DNA of 64,000 bases from CAIWHR01 sp963811685 (GCA_963811685.1 CAWESK010000009.1:1-64000); one strand, 5' to 3'. Positions 45,786-54,148 are shown, counted from the stretch's first letter. The notes: generated by a model from the letters alone, not told the origin. A program made the numbers and translations.

Positions 45786-46325
45786 ATGACTAGTCCAGTT
45801 GCGATCCGCCGGATTCTCGGCGTCGACCCGGGCCTTCGGGCGACGGGGTTTGGCATCGTCGAATTCGGCAGCGGGCGGCTCGTGTGCATCACCTGCGGCT
45901 GCATTCGCTCCGGCGACGGCGAATTGCCCGAGCGTCTCGGCGTCATCGTGCGCGATCTGGCGACGCTGATCGCGCAGCACCGTCCGACCGAGGTCGCGGT
46001 CGAGAAAGTGTTCGTGAACATCAATCCGCAGTCGACGCTGCTCCTGGGACAGGCGCGTGGCGCCGCGATCTCGGCGGCGGTGCTCGCCCGGCTCCCGGTG
46101 ACCGAGTACACGGCGCTGCAGGTGAAGCAGGCGGTGGTCGGCCACGGCAAGGCGGCGAAAGGGCAGGTGCAGGAGATGGTCCGCCGGCTCCTCGAGCTGC
46201 CCGGCGCGCCGTCGCCCGATGCCGCCGATGCGCTCGCCTGCGCGATCGCGCACGCGCACGCGGCGCAGGGCCTGCTCGGACTGCGCACGACGGGCTTTCG
46301 GATGCGCCGCGGGCGCCTCGTCTGA
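45786..46325 (+). CDS. ruvC: Holliday junction resolvase RuvC
   Basis: A 179-residue RNase H-fold nuclease. Catalytic acids lie in LGVDPGLRATGFG, in VAVEKVFVNINPQSTLLLGQARG and in SPDAADALACAIAHAH. It cuts Holliday junctions processed by RuvAB, encoded downstream. The last 22 codons and the stop belong to a 71-bp tandem duplication, so a second copy of the RuvC tail follows the stop. Confidence 0.95.
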   Translation: MTSPVAIRRILGVDPGLRATGFGIVEFGSGRLVCITCGCIRSGDGELPERLGVIVRDLATLIAQHRPTEVAVEKVFVNINPQSTLLLGQARGAAISAAVLARLPVTEYTALQVKQAVVGHGKAAKGQVQEMVRRLLELPGAPSPDAADALACAIAHAHAAQGLLGLRTTGFRMRRGRLV

Positions 46326-46397
46326 TGCACGCGGCCCAGGGTCTGCTCGGTCTGCGGACGACGGGCTTTCGGATGCGCCGCGGGCGCCTCGTCTGAT
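46256..46397 (+). repeat. 71-bp tandem duplication of the ruvC 3' end
   Basis: Two adjacent 71-bp units, 46256-46326 and 46327-46397, differ at only four positions. Each encodes HAAQGLLGLRTTGFRMRRGRLV and a stop. The junction TCTGAT followed by GCAC or GCGC shows that the ancestral ruvC stop overlapped the next ATG (TGATG), and the second copy preserves that overlap with the HAD gene. Confidence 0.85.
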
Positions 46398-47076
46398 GCG
46401 CGCGCCGCGCCCCACGCGTCTCCCGCGCGCTGTCGTGTTCGACATGGACGGCCTCATGCTCGACACCGAGCGCATCGCGCACCGCTGCTGGAGCGCGGCG
46501 GCACAGACGTTGGGGGTCGAGTTCGACAGCGCGCTCCTGTCGTCGATGATCGGGCGCAACGCGCGCGATTCCCGGCAATTCGTGCTCGCGCACCATGGCG
46601 CCGACTTCCCGATCGACGCGCTGATGCAGGAATCGCGCAGGAATTTCGACGCGATCGTCACCCGCGAGGGCATCGCGGTGAAAGCCGGCCTGCATGCGCT
46701 CCTCGACTGGCTCGATTCGACTTCCGTGCCGCGCGTCGTCGCGACCTCGACGCGACGCGAGCGGGCGCAGGCGCATCTCGAGCGGTGCGGGCTCCGGTCG
46801 CGCTTCGACGCCCTGGTTGGCGGCGACGAGGTCACGCATGGCAAGCCCGCGCCGGACATCTTCCTGCTGGCCGCGTCCCGCCTCGATGTCGGCCCGGCGG
46901 ACTGCGTCGTGCTCGAGGATTCGGAGCCGGGCGTGCGCGGCGCGCTGGCCGCCGGCATGATCCCGATCATGGTGCCCGACATGGTCGCGCCTTCCGACGA
47001 TCTCCTTGCCTGCGAGCCGCTCGTCCTCGCCTCGCTCATCGACGTCAGGAGCCACTTCGCTGCGCTGCCGCGCTGA
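46396..47076 (+). CDS. HAD-IA family hydrolase (beta-phosphoglucomutase-like)
   Basis: A 226-residue HAD phosphatase/mutase with a helical cap. Motif I is VVFDMDGLMLDTE, motif II VATSTRRERA, and motif III/IV GKPAPDIFLLAASRL and VVLEDSEPGVRGALAAGM. Substrate is unknown; sugar or nucleotide phosphates are typical. The ATG overlaps the stop of the duplicated ruvC tail. Confidence 0.88.
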   Translation: MRAPRPTRLPRAVVFDMDGLMLDTERIAHRCWSAAAQTLGVEFDSALLSSMIGRNARDSRQFVLAHHGADFPIDALMQESRRNFDAIVTREGIAVKAGLHALLDWLDSTSVPRVVATSTRRERAQAHLERCGLRSRFDALVGGDEVTHGKPAPDIFLLAASRLDVGPADCVVLEDSEPGVRGALAAGMIPIMVPDMVAPSDDLLACEPLVLASLIDVRSHFAALPR

Positions 47077-47112
47077 CTGCCGGCGGCGCCCCGCGTGCCA
47101 TAATCGTGGATC

Positions 47113-47694
47113 ATGATAGGCCGCCTGACCGGAATCCTCGTCGAGAAGAACCCGCCGCAGATCCTGCTCGACGTGCAGGGAGTCGCCTACGAAGTCGACG
47201 TGCCGATGAGCACGTTCTACAACCTGCCCGCCATGGGCGAGCGCATCGCGCTCTTCACTCATCTCGTCGTGCGCGAGGACGCGCATCTCCTCTTCGGATT
47301 CGGCAGCGAGTCGGAGCGGCGCGCGTTTCGCCAGCTCATGAAGATCAGCGGCATCGGCGCGCGCACCGCGCTGTCCGTGCTGTCGGGGCTTTCGGTTGCC
47401 GAGCTCGCGCAGGCCGTCACGATGCAGGACGCCGGCCGCCTGACCAAGATTCCGGGCATCGGCAAGAAGACCGCCGAGCGGCTCTTGCTGGAGCTCAAGG
47501 ACAAGCTCGGCGCCGACGTGACCACGGCAGTGGGCGTGCATCGCCCGCCGCCGGTGTCCTCCGACGTGCTGCACGCGCTCGGCGCCCTGGGCTACAGCGA
47601 CAAGGAGGCGATTGCGGTGGTGAAGAAACTGCCCGACGGGCTCGCCGTGGGCGACGCGATCCGCCAGGCGCTGAAGCTCCTCGCGAAGGCATGA
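47113..47694 (+). CDS. ruvA: Holliday junction branch-migration subunit RuvA
   Basis: A 193-residue protein with an OB-fold N-terminus (MIGRLTGILVEKNPPQILLDVQGVAYEV), tandem helix-hairpin-helix motifs (ISGIGARTALSVLSGL and IPGIGKKTAERLLLELKDKL), and a C-terminal RuvB-binding three-helix domain. A CATAAT sits just upstream. It forms the tetramer that holds the junction for RuvB. Confidence 0.95.
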   Translation: MIGRLTGILVEKNPPQILLDVQGVAYEVDVPMSTFYNLPAMGERIALFTHLVVREDAHLLFGFGSESERRAFRQLMKISGIGARTALSVLSGLSVAELAQAVTMQDAGRLTKIPGIGKKTAERLLLELKDKLGADVTTAVGVHRPPPVSSDVLHALGALGYSDKEAIAVVKKLPDGLAVGDAIRQALKLLAKA

Positions 47695-47701
47695 GCGCCG
47701 C

Positions 47702-48754
47702 ATGACCATCGAGAACGACGAGCTCGAGCGTCTCGTGGCCGGCAAGGTCGCCGGCGGCGAGGAGGCGGTCGTCGAGCGCGCGCTGCGCCCGCGGGCGCTC
47801 GACGAGTACGTCGGACAGGAAAAGATCCGCGGCCAGCTGTCGATCTTCATCGAGGCGGCGAGGAAGCGCAAGGAATCGCTCGATCACGTGCTGCTGTTCG
47901 GGCCGCCGGGACTCGGCAAGACGACGCTGTCGCACATCATCGCGCACGAGCTCGGCGTCAATCTGAGGCAGACGTCGGGACCCGTGCTCGAGCGCGCCGG
48001 CGATCTCGCTGCGCTCCTCACGAACCTCGAGCCAAACGACGTGCTCTTCATCGACGAGATCCACCGGCTTTCGCCCGTCGTCGAGGAAATCCTGTATCCG
48101 GCGCTCGAGGACTTCAAGATCGACATCATGATCGGCGAAGGCCCCGCAGCGCGCAGCGTCAAGCTCGACCTGCCGCCTTTCACGCTGGTCGGCGCGACGA
48201 CTCGCGCGGGAATGCTCACCAATCCGTTGCGCGACCGTTTCGGCATCGTCGCGCGGCTCGAGTTCTACACGCCGGAGGAGCTGACGCGGATCGTCACCCG
48301 CTCGGCGGGGCTGCTGAAGATCGCGATCGAGCCCGCGGGCGCGCTCGAGATCGCGCGCCGCTCGCGCGGAACGCCGCGCATCGTCAACCGGCTGCTCCGC
48401 CGCGTGCGCGACTTCGCGCAGGTGCGCGCGGGGGGCGAAATCACGCGCGAGGTCGCCGACGACGCGCTCGCGATGCTCGATGTCGACCTCTCGGGCCTCG
48501 ACGTGATGGACCGCAAGCTCCTGCGCACCGTGCTCGACAAGTTCGCCGGCGGCCCCGTCGGCATCGACAACCTCGCGGCGGCGATCGGCGAGGAGCGCGA
48601 CACGATCGAGGATGTGCTGGAGCCGTTCCTCATCCAGCAGGGATTCCTCCAGCGGACCTCGCGCGGACGCGTGGCGACGGCGCTCGCGTATCGCCATTTC
48701 GGCTTGACGCCACCCAATCCCGGCGCGGCCGCGGACCTGTTCCCTTCGGAATGA
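47702..48754 (+). CDS. ruvB: Holliday junction branch-migration ATPase RuvB
   Basis: A 350-residue AAA+ motor. RPRALDEYVGQEKIRGQL starts the ATPase core. Walker A is FGPPGLGKTTLSHI, Walker B LFIDEIHRLSP, sensor 1 GATTRAG, and the C-terminal winged helix contains EPFLIQQGFLQRTSRGRVAT. Its 3' end overlaps ybgC by 4 bp. Confidence 0.96.
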   Translation: MTIENDELERLVAGKVAGGEEAVVERALRPRALDEYVGQEKIRGQLSIFIEAARKRKESLDHVLLFGPPGLGKTTLSHIIAHELGVNLRQTSGPVLERAGDLAALLTNLEPNDVLFIDEIHRLSPVVEEILYPALEDFKIDIMIGEGPAARSVKLDLPPFTLVGATTRAGMLTNPLRDRFGIVARLEFYTPEELTRIVTRSAGLLKIAIEPAGALEIARRSRGTPRIVNRLLRRVRDFAQVRAGGEITREVADDALAMLDVDLSGLDVMDRKLLRTVLDKFAGGPVGIDNLAAAIGEERDTIEDVLEPFLIQQGFLQRTSRGRVATALAYRHFGLTPPNPGAAADLFPSE

Positions 48755-49173
48755 AGTTGAGCCGAACCGCCAAGACCTTTCGCTTTCCCCTCCGCGTTTA
48801 CTACGAGGACACCGACGCCGCGGGCGTCGTCTACTACGCCAACTATCTCAAGTTCATGGAGCGCGCCCGCACCGAGTGGCTCTCTTCGCTGGGCTTCGAC
48901 CTGGCCGTGATCGAACGCGCGCACGGGATCGTATTCGTCGTGCACCGGGTCGAGATCGAATTCCACAAGCCGGCGCAACTTTCCGATCGGCTCGACGTCA
49001 CACTGTCGCTCGTCGAGCTCGGGCGCGCACGGCTCGTCGCCGATCAGGCGGTGGACCGCGCCGCCGAAACGCTGACCGAGGCGCGCGTGACGCTCGCCTG
49101 CCTCGACCCCTCGACCTGGCGGCCGGCGCGAATCCCCGCGCCGGTGCGCGCGCGCATGGAGGCGCTCCTTTGA
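48751..49173 (+). CDS. ybgC: Tol-Pal-associated acyl-CoA thioesterase YbgC
   Basis: A 140-residue hotdog-fold thioesterase. YYEDTDAAGVVYYANYLKFMERARTEWL contains the catalytic Asp/Tyr region and VHRVEIEFHKPAQLSD follows. First gene of the tol cluster and coupled to ruvB. Its stop overlaps the tolQ TTG. Confidence 0.93.
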   Translation: MKLSRTAKTFRFPLRVYYEDTDAAGVVYYANYLKFMERARTEWLSSLGFDLAVIERAHGIVFVVHRVEIEFHKPAQLSDRLDVTLSLVELGRARLVADQAVDRAAETLTEARVTLACLDPSTWRPARIPAPVRARMEALL

Positions 49174-49859
49174 ACGTCCATCCGGATCTTTCGTTCATCA
49201 CGCTCGTGGGCCAGGCCTCCGTCGTGGTCCAGGCGGTGCTCGTCCTGCTGCTCGGATTCTCGCTCTGGTCGTGGTGGCGAATCTTCCTGAAGACGTTCCA
49301 GCTGAAGCGCACGCTCTCGGACACCGATGCCTTCGAGGATCAGTTCTGGAAGGGTGGCGACTTGAACGCCCTCTACCAGAGCGCGAGCCAGTCGCTCACC
49401 GGCAGCGGGCTCGAGCACATCTTCACCGCCGGGTTCCGCGAATACTCGAAGCACCGACGGCAAGGCAGCAACGCTGCGGTCACGCTCGACAGCGCGCGCC
49501 GCGCGATGCGCGCCGCCTACCAGCGCGAAATCGACTCGCTGGATGCGCACTTGTCGGGCCTGGCGACCGTCGGCTCGGTGTCGCCGTACATCGGTCTCTT
49601 CGGCACGGTGTGGGGCATCATGAATGCGTTCCGCGGCCTCGCCAATGTGAGCCAGGCGACGCTCGCGCAGGTGGCGCCGGGAATCGCCGAAGCGTTGATC
49701 GCCACCGCGATCGGCCTCTTCGCGGCGATTCCCGCGGTGGTCGCGTACAACCGCTTCACGCACGATGTCGACCGTCTCGCGGTGCGCTACGAGACGTTCA
49801 TCGAGGAATTCTCGAACATCCTGCAGCGGCAAGGATCAAGGCGGAGCGGGCGCGGATGA
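49170..49859 (+). CDS. tolQ: Tol-Pal system protein TolQ
   Basis: A 229-residue MotA/ExbB-type inner-membrane proton-channel subunit with three TM helices (about 17-37, 135-155, 168-190). ATVGSVSPYIGLFGTVWGIMNAFRGL and APGIAEALIATAIGLFAAIPAVVAYN are diagnostic. The start is taken as the TTG that overlaps the ybgC stop (TTGA), giving the standard N-terminus NVHPDLSFITLV. Confidence 0.94.
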   Translation: MNVHPDLSFITLVGQASVVVQAVLVLLLGFSLWSWWRIFLKTFQLKRTLSDTDAFEDQFWKGGDLNALYQSASQSLTGSGLEHIFTAGFREYSKHRRQGSNAAVTLDSARRAMRAAYQREIDSLDAHLSGLATVGSVSPYIGLFGTVWGIMNAFRGLANVSQATLAQVAPGIAEALIATAIGLFAAIPAVVAYNRFTHDVDRLAVRYETFIEEFSNILQRQGSRRSGRG

Positions 49860-49862
49860 ACG

Positions 49863-49935
49863 ACCCCCACGCTCACTACGTTCGCTGCCCCCAGCGGGGG
49901 CGCACAGCGCCCTTCGGGCGGCCGGGCGGGCGCTG
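49863..49935. repeat. REP-like double hairpin inserted between tolQ and tolR
   Basis: The 78-bp tolQ-tolR gap contains two hairpins: GCCCCC-AGC-GGGGGC at 49887-49901 and GCCC-TTC-GGGC at 49909-49919, preceded by CCCCACGCTCACTACG. From memory this resembles a GC-rich palindromic repeat common in Burkholderiales intergenic regions. An ATG overlaps the tolQ stop but opens only 26 codons, so the repeat may have separated two formerly overlapping genes. Confidence 0.55.
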
Positions 49936-49937
49936 AT

Positions 49938-50354
49938 ATGCGACGCGCACGCAAAGCGATGAACCAGATCAACGTCGTCCCGTACATCGACGTGATGCTG
50001 GTGCTGCTCGTGATCTTCATGGTCACGGCGCCGCTCGTGAATCCCGGTGAGATCGAGCTCCCGTCGGTCGGCGCGAAGCTGACCGCGCCGGCGCAGCCGC
50101 TCGAAGTCACGCTGCGCACCGACGGCACCCTGCTGCTGCGCGACCAGCAAGGGGGCGGCGGCACCGTCTTGCAGGTTTCGCGCGACGAGCTCGTCGCGCG
50201 GATCCGCGCGAAGCAGCAAAAGCTCCCCGACCAGCCGGTCGTGATCGCCGCCGACAAGGCGGCCCGCTACGAGGACGTGCTCGGCGTGCTCGATCTCCTG
50301 CAGCGCAACGGCGTGCGCAAGGTCGGGCTGCTCGCGCGTCCGCCGGCGAGCTGA
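49938..50354 (+). CDS. tolR: Tol-Pal system protein TolR
   Basis: A 138-residue ExbD-type protein with one TM helix (about 17-37). The proton-path aspartate lies in NQINVVPYIDVMLVLLVIFMV, and the periplasmic domain ends with VLGVLDLLQRNGVRKVGLLA. It works with TolQ to energise TolA. It starts just after the hairpin repeat and overlaps tolA by 1 bp (TGATG). Confidence 0.94.
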   Translation: MRRARKAMNQINVVPYIDVMLVLLVIFMVTAPLVNPGEIELPSVGAKLTAPAQPLEVTLRTDGTLLLRDQQGGGGTVLQVSRDELVARIRAKQQKLPDQPVVIAADKAARYEDVLGVLDLLQRNGVRKVGLLARPPAS

Positions 50355-51178
50355 TGCCGAGCGAACGACCGCGGGCGCCGGCAAAGACCGCGGGCCGCTG
50401 GCCTGCGCTGCTGCTCGCGATCGTCGTCAACGCCGCGTTCATCGGCGTTCTGTTCTTTTCGATCCGCTGGCAGAACCGGCAGCCGGCGCCGGTGACCGCG
50501 GAGCTCTATGCGCCGGCGACGAAGGCGGCGGTTGTCGAGCCGCCGCCGGCTCCGGCGCCCGCGCCGGCAGCGGAGCCCCCGCCGACGCCGGTCGCGAAAC
50601 CCGAGCCCGCGCCGCCGCCGCCCGTCGCCGTCCCCAAACCCGAGCCCAAGGTCGACAAGCCCGACCCGCGCGCCGCAGACATTGCGCGGAAGGCGAAGGC
50701 CGAGGAGGAACGGAAGGCGAAGGAAGCCGAGCGAATCGAGCGCGAGAAGAAGGAAGCCGACAAGAAGAAGCAGGACGAGCAGAAGCGCGTCGCCGAGACA
50801 CGCGAGCGGCAGGCACGCGAGGCGGCGGAGTTGAAGGCCCAGGCCGAGCGCGAAAAAGCGGCGCGCGATGCGCAGCAGAACGCGGAGGCGGCCGCAAGAT
50901 CCCGCGCCGAGGCGGACTACATTCGACGCATCCAGGCGAAGGTCAAGGGCAACGTCGTGCTGCCGCCCGACATGAACGGCAATCCCGAGGCCATCTTCGA
51001 GGTCGTCCAGCTGCCGACCGGCGAGATCATCGACGCGGTGCTGCGCAAATCGAGCGGCGTGCGCGCCTACGACGAGGCGGTGCAACGCGCGATCCAGAAA
51101 TCGTCGCCGCTTCCGCGCCCCGACCGGCCCGAGCTTTTCCAGCGCTCGCTGACGCTGAAATTCAGGCCGCAGGATTAG
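50354..51178 (+). CDS. tolA: Tol-Pal system protein TolA
   Basis: A 274-residue protein. One TM helix (about 17-38) is followed by a Pro/Ala linker (about 45-105), a charged Ala/Glu/Lys-rich helix (about 108-190) and a TonB-like C-terminal domain (YIRRIQAKVKGNVVLPPDM, SSGVRAYDEAVQRAIQKSSPLP). It spans the periplasm to reach Pal and TolB. Unusually, neither tolB nor pal follows. The stop TAG forms the left edge of a perfect palindrome and the next gene is convergent. Confidence 0.93.
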   Translation: MPSERPRAPAKTAGRWPALLLAIVVNAAFIGVLFFSIRWQNRQPAPVTAELYAPATKAAVVEPPPAPAPAPAAEPPPTPVAKPEPAPPPPVAVPKPEPKVDKPDPRAADIARKAKAEEERKAKEAERIEREKKEADKKKQDEQKRVAETRERQAREAAELKAQAEREKAARDAQQNAEAAARSRAEADYIRRIQAKVKGNVVLPPDMNGNPEAIFEVVQLPTGEIIDAVLRKSSGVRAYDEAVQRAIQKSSPLPRPDRPELFQRSLTLKFRPQD

Positions 51179-51197
51179 GGCCTGTTAACAGGCCCTA
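51176..51197. repeat. 22-bp perfect palindrome between convergent genes, matching the MITE-like terminal repeat
   Basis: Two mirror halves, TAGGGCCTGTT and AACAGGCCCTA, meet without a spacer. Ten bases of each half are identical to the terminal inverted repeat of the element at 42517-42784. The palindrome supplies the TAG stop of tolA on one strand and the TAG stop of the retropepsin-like gene on the other. As RNA it would fold into a 9-bp stem with a TTAA loop, a possible bidirectional terminator without a U tract. Confidence 0.65.
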
Positions 51198-52256
51198 GTT
51201 CGCACCGGGCGCCGCCTTCGCGCCGTTATCGCGCGGCGTCGCATCGCCACAAGGCTTCGCGGGCAAGCTCGGAAACACCGTGCCGCCGGCATACGTGAAG
51301 TACATTTTGCGCTGACTGTGCGCGATGAGCACGCGATGCGAGCGCAGGAAATCCGCCCCGAGCAGCATGTCCGGCAGGCCCGCGGGCCGGCTCGACAAGA
51401 GGCCCGCACCCTTGAAGGTCGAGAACTTCCACGTGTCGCCGAAGCGGATCCTGGGATTCCGAATCAGCTCGTCGCCGATGCGGAAGCTCGCGAACGGGCC
51501 GACCCAGAATTCGATCGACTTCTCGCCGATACCGGTGCTGCAGCCGGCGGAGACGACGCCGGCGGTCTGCGGCGTCACGCCGAGCGCGGACGCCCGCGAT
51601 GTCGTCAGCACTGACGCGAAGGCACCGGAATCGAGCATCGCGACGACCGGCCGGCCATTGATCTCGACATTGACCTCGATGGTGCCGCCCGGTGTCGACT
51701 CGAGATCGACCGCACCCGCGCCCTCGGTCGCCCAGTACGCCAGCGACGCGCCCTCGCAATCGCGGGCCTGGAACAGCCTGACCGTGTCGTGCGCCAGGTC
51801 GAATTCGATCTCGGCACGGCGGAAGAGATCCTCGCCGACGATGAGGGCGACGTCGCCTCCGAAGGCATGTTCGCCGGCGACCAGCACCCGCCAATTCCGG
51901 TGCACGTCGTCGCCGATCGCGAACTCGTCGAGCAAGACGGACTCGACGGCGGTCTCGCCGCCCACCCCCGCCATCCGGCTGCCGCGCGCGCCGTAGCGGA
52001 CAAGGCCGAGGCGCTCGGCCGCCGAGCGCAGGATGATGCTGCGCGACGCGCCGGTGTCCAGCATGATGCCGACCGGCTGGCCGTTGATCGTGCCGCTGAC
52101 AATCGGCTGGCCGCGCGTCGGACGGGTGTGCCACTCGGCAATGCGTGCGAGCGTGCAGCTGGCAGGCGCGCCTGCAGCGAAGCTCGCCGGCATCGCCAGG
52201 CCCGTTGCGAGCCCAAGCGCGACCAGCGCACCTGCCAGGGAACCGCGCACGATCAT
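51195..52256 (-). CDS. Exported retropepsin-like aspartic protease with two active-site motifs
   Basis: About 353 residues with a Sec signal (about 1-27; the start is the ATG MIVRGSLAG, although the frame is open upstream). Two retroviral-type aspartyl protease half-sites are visible, LDTGASRSI in the first domain and LDSGAFASV in the second, each followed by a hydrophobic LGV/LGL turn. LLGADFLRSHRVLI and LIVGEDLFRRAEIEF are the paired psi-loop segments. Two lobes in one chain would give a pepsin-like intramolecular active site. Periplasmic peptidase activity is likely; the substrate is unknown. Confidence 0.78.
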   Translation of the reverse strand: MIVRGSLAGALVALGLATGLAMPASFAAGAPASCTLARIAEWHTRPTRGQPIVSGTINGQPVGIMLDTGASRSIILRSAAERLGLVRYGARGSRMAGVGGETAVESVLLDEFAIGDDVHRNWRVLVAGEHAFGGDVALIVGEDLFRRAEIEFDLAHDTVRLFQARDCEGASLAYWATEGAGAVDLESTPGGTIEVNVEINGRPVVAMLDSGAFASVLTTSRASALGVTPQTAGVVSAGCSTGIGEKSIEFWVGPFASFRIGDELIRNPRIRFGDTWKFSTFKGAGLLSSRPAGLPDMLLGADFLRSHRVLIAHSQRKMYFTYAGGTVFPSLPAKPCGDATPRDNGAKAAPGAN

Positions 52257-52317
52257 GCGCGCACCTCCGGGTTCGGCGAGAGGCGCGCGGCCGCCTCCCA
52301 CGCAGGCGCCATGCGCG

Positions 52318-54021
52318 TCAGATTTCCTTCGGCTTCTTCTCGACGATCTGGATCGCGGCCCAGCTCCACTCGGCGCGCTGCTCGACCAGCTGGCGCAGCG
52401 CGACCGTGTAGACCGAGCGGCCGGTGGTGAGGATCACGTTGCGGCCTTCGACGTATTCGGAGGTCGGCACGATCAGCGTCTTCACCGCGAGCGGCTTGTC
52501 GGGGCGCGACGGCGGCGGCAGGTAGAGGCCGTCGAAGCGCGCGCCCATCGTCGAGACGTCGATGCCGTTGACGATGATGCCGAGGTCTTCCTTCGCCTCG
52601 CGCTTGGCGTGCAGAACGACAGGAACGAGGCGCTCGGCGATGATCGACACGCCTGCCTCGACCTCGTCGTTCGACACCTTGTTCAATCGCCGCACGACGC
52701 CCAGCACCCAGTCGGTGATGTCCGATTGGCGCACCGCGACGAGCGCGCCCAGCGCGAGGCTCTGGCCGATGCCGCCGGACGCGGCGATGCGGAGGCCGGC
52801 GACGCTGCGGTCCTTCACCTGCCACATCGGATCGCTGAAAGAGGAGATCGACGCGGCCAAGGAATCCTGCTCGTTCGCGGCGGCGCGCTGCTTCGCGCGC
52901 GGACCGTCGGAAACGGCGTACACCTCGATCTGCTCGGCGCTGGCGTTCGCGTCGTTCGCCGGTTCGTTGGTGTCCTTCGCCGCGAGATCGCGACAGATGC
53001 GCCCGAGGCCGACGCGGACTCTCGCGGCGATGGTCACCGCGATGCGCGGATCGCGGCGGAGGTCGGCGTTGAGATTCGGCGAAATCGCGGGCCGCACTTT
53101 CTCGAGGATCGCGACGCGCTGCTGGTTGATCGGCGCGGCCGGCCCCTGATCCGTGGCTTCAGCCTGTCGCAGTGCCTGGATCGCGCGCTCGAGCTGCTCC
53201 GCCATCGGCGTCGTGTCGAGATACCGCAGCATCGACCCCGAGTCGTTGCCGGTGCGGCGCACGAGCCCGCCCTTGCCGGCGACGTCGACGAAGAATCCCT
53301 CGGGTGAGCGTGGAACGGCCTCGAGCTGCATCTTGCGGCTCCACGCGCGAAGCTGCGCGGTCGCCCAGTCGAGCTCGGCCGGCGACAGGTTGCCGGTGTT
53401 GAGCTGGTGGATCAGCAGCACGAACACGTATTCCTGCTCGATCGTCCAGTGCGTCGCATTGGGGCCGGCACTGCCCATGGCGACCAGCACGCGCTCCACG
53501 CCGAGCTCGGTCGCGCGCATGTAGAGCTTGTGGAGCTCCATCCACTTCGCCGGAATCCAGCGTTCGTAACGGAACACGCGGAGCTTGGCGTCGGTGCCGT
53601 AGTAGTGGATGAGCCGCGAGAAGAGCCGCGGCACGATCGGCTTCCAGCGCGGGTTGTCGGGCTGCGCGAGCGCCTGCTCGAGCGACGATTGATAGGCGTA
53701 GATGAAGCCCTGGCACATCTCCTGCAGCGCCTGCCAGAGCCGCTCGGCAAGGCGCGCGGACGTGTCGACGTTCTCGACGTACTGCTTGATCAACTGCCGG
53801 CGATCGGCGCCCAGCGCGGAATCGAGGAACTCGACCGCGGCCACGCGATTAGGATCGGCCCCCTTGCGCGCCTGGCGCATGCCGTCGAACGCCCGCATCA
53901 CGTGCTGTTGGCGACCGATCACGTCGAGCGTCGGCAGCTGGCGCAGCCATCCGGACGCCGTCTTCGGCGTCAGCAACGGATCGGGATGATCCCGCGCCTG
54001 CTGGGTCAGAAATCCGAACAT
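52318..54021 (-). CDS. Large cytoplasmic protein with a split PilZ (c-di-GMP-binding) domain
   Basis: A 567-residue protein without signal or TM segments. The N-terminal 300 residues are helical and unrecognised. The PilZ signature occurs in two parts: RRDPR (322-326, the RxxxR arm) with RIAVTIAARVRVGLG, then D404-x-S406-x2-G409 in KDRSVAGLRI, followed by WVLGVVRRL. An insertion of about 60 polar residues (about 342-399) separates them. It probably binds cyclic di-GMP; the output is unknown. A good minus-strand promoter lies about 100 bp upstream. It could be a large regulatory or scaffold protein. Confidence 0.65.
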   Translation of the reverse strand: MFGFLTQQARDHPDPLLTPKTASGWLRQLPTLDVIGRQQHVMRAFDGMRQARKGADPNRVAAVEFLDSALGADRRQLIKQYVENVDTSARLAERLWQALQEMCQGFIYAYQSSLEQALAQPDNPRWKPIVPRLFSRLIHYYGTDAKLRVFRYERWIPAKWMELHKLYMRATELGVERVLVAMGSAGPNATHWTIEQEYVFVLLIHQLNTGNLSPAELDWATAQLRAWSRKMQLEAVPRSPEGFFVDVAGKGGLVRRTGNDSGSMLRYLDTTPMAEQLERAIQALRQAEATDQGPAAPINQQRVAILEKVRPAISPNLNADLRRDPRIAVTIAARVRVGLGRICRDLAAKDTNEPANDANASAEQIEVYAVSDGPRAKQRAAANEQDSLAASISSFSDPMWQVKDRSVAGLRIAASGGIGQSLALGALVAVRQSDITDWVLGVVRRLNKVSNDEVEAGVSIIAERLVPVVLHAKREAKEDLGIIVNGIDVSTMGARFDGLYLPPPSRPDKPLAVKTLIVPTSEYVEGRNVILTTGRSVYTVALRQLVEQRAEWSWAAIQIVEKKPKEI

Positions 54022-54119
54022 GATCGATTATGACGCCCGCGAACGACGAACGGCGTACGACCGGCGGACGATGCGATCGCATCGCATCGCGACGCTTCGG
54101 CTTCCGGACGAGGCCGACA

Positions 54120-54148
54120 TTTATAGCCGAATTCAGGCACTGGCGCAA
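54120..54148 (-). promoter_or_regulatory. Sigma70 promoter for the PilZ gene
   Basis: On the minus strand TTGCGC (-35) and TATAAA (-10) are separated by 17 bp, about 100 bp before the ATG. A weaker plus-strand TACAAT (54167-54172) in the same region may serve the FKBP gene. Otherwise 54022-54264 holds no coding signal. Confidence 0.55.
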
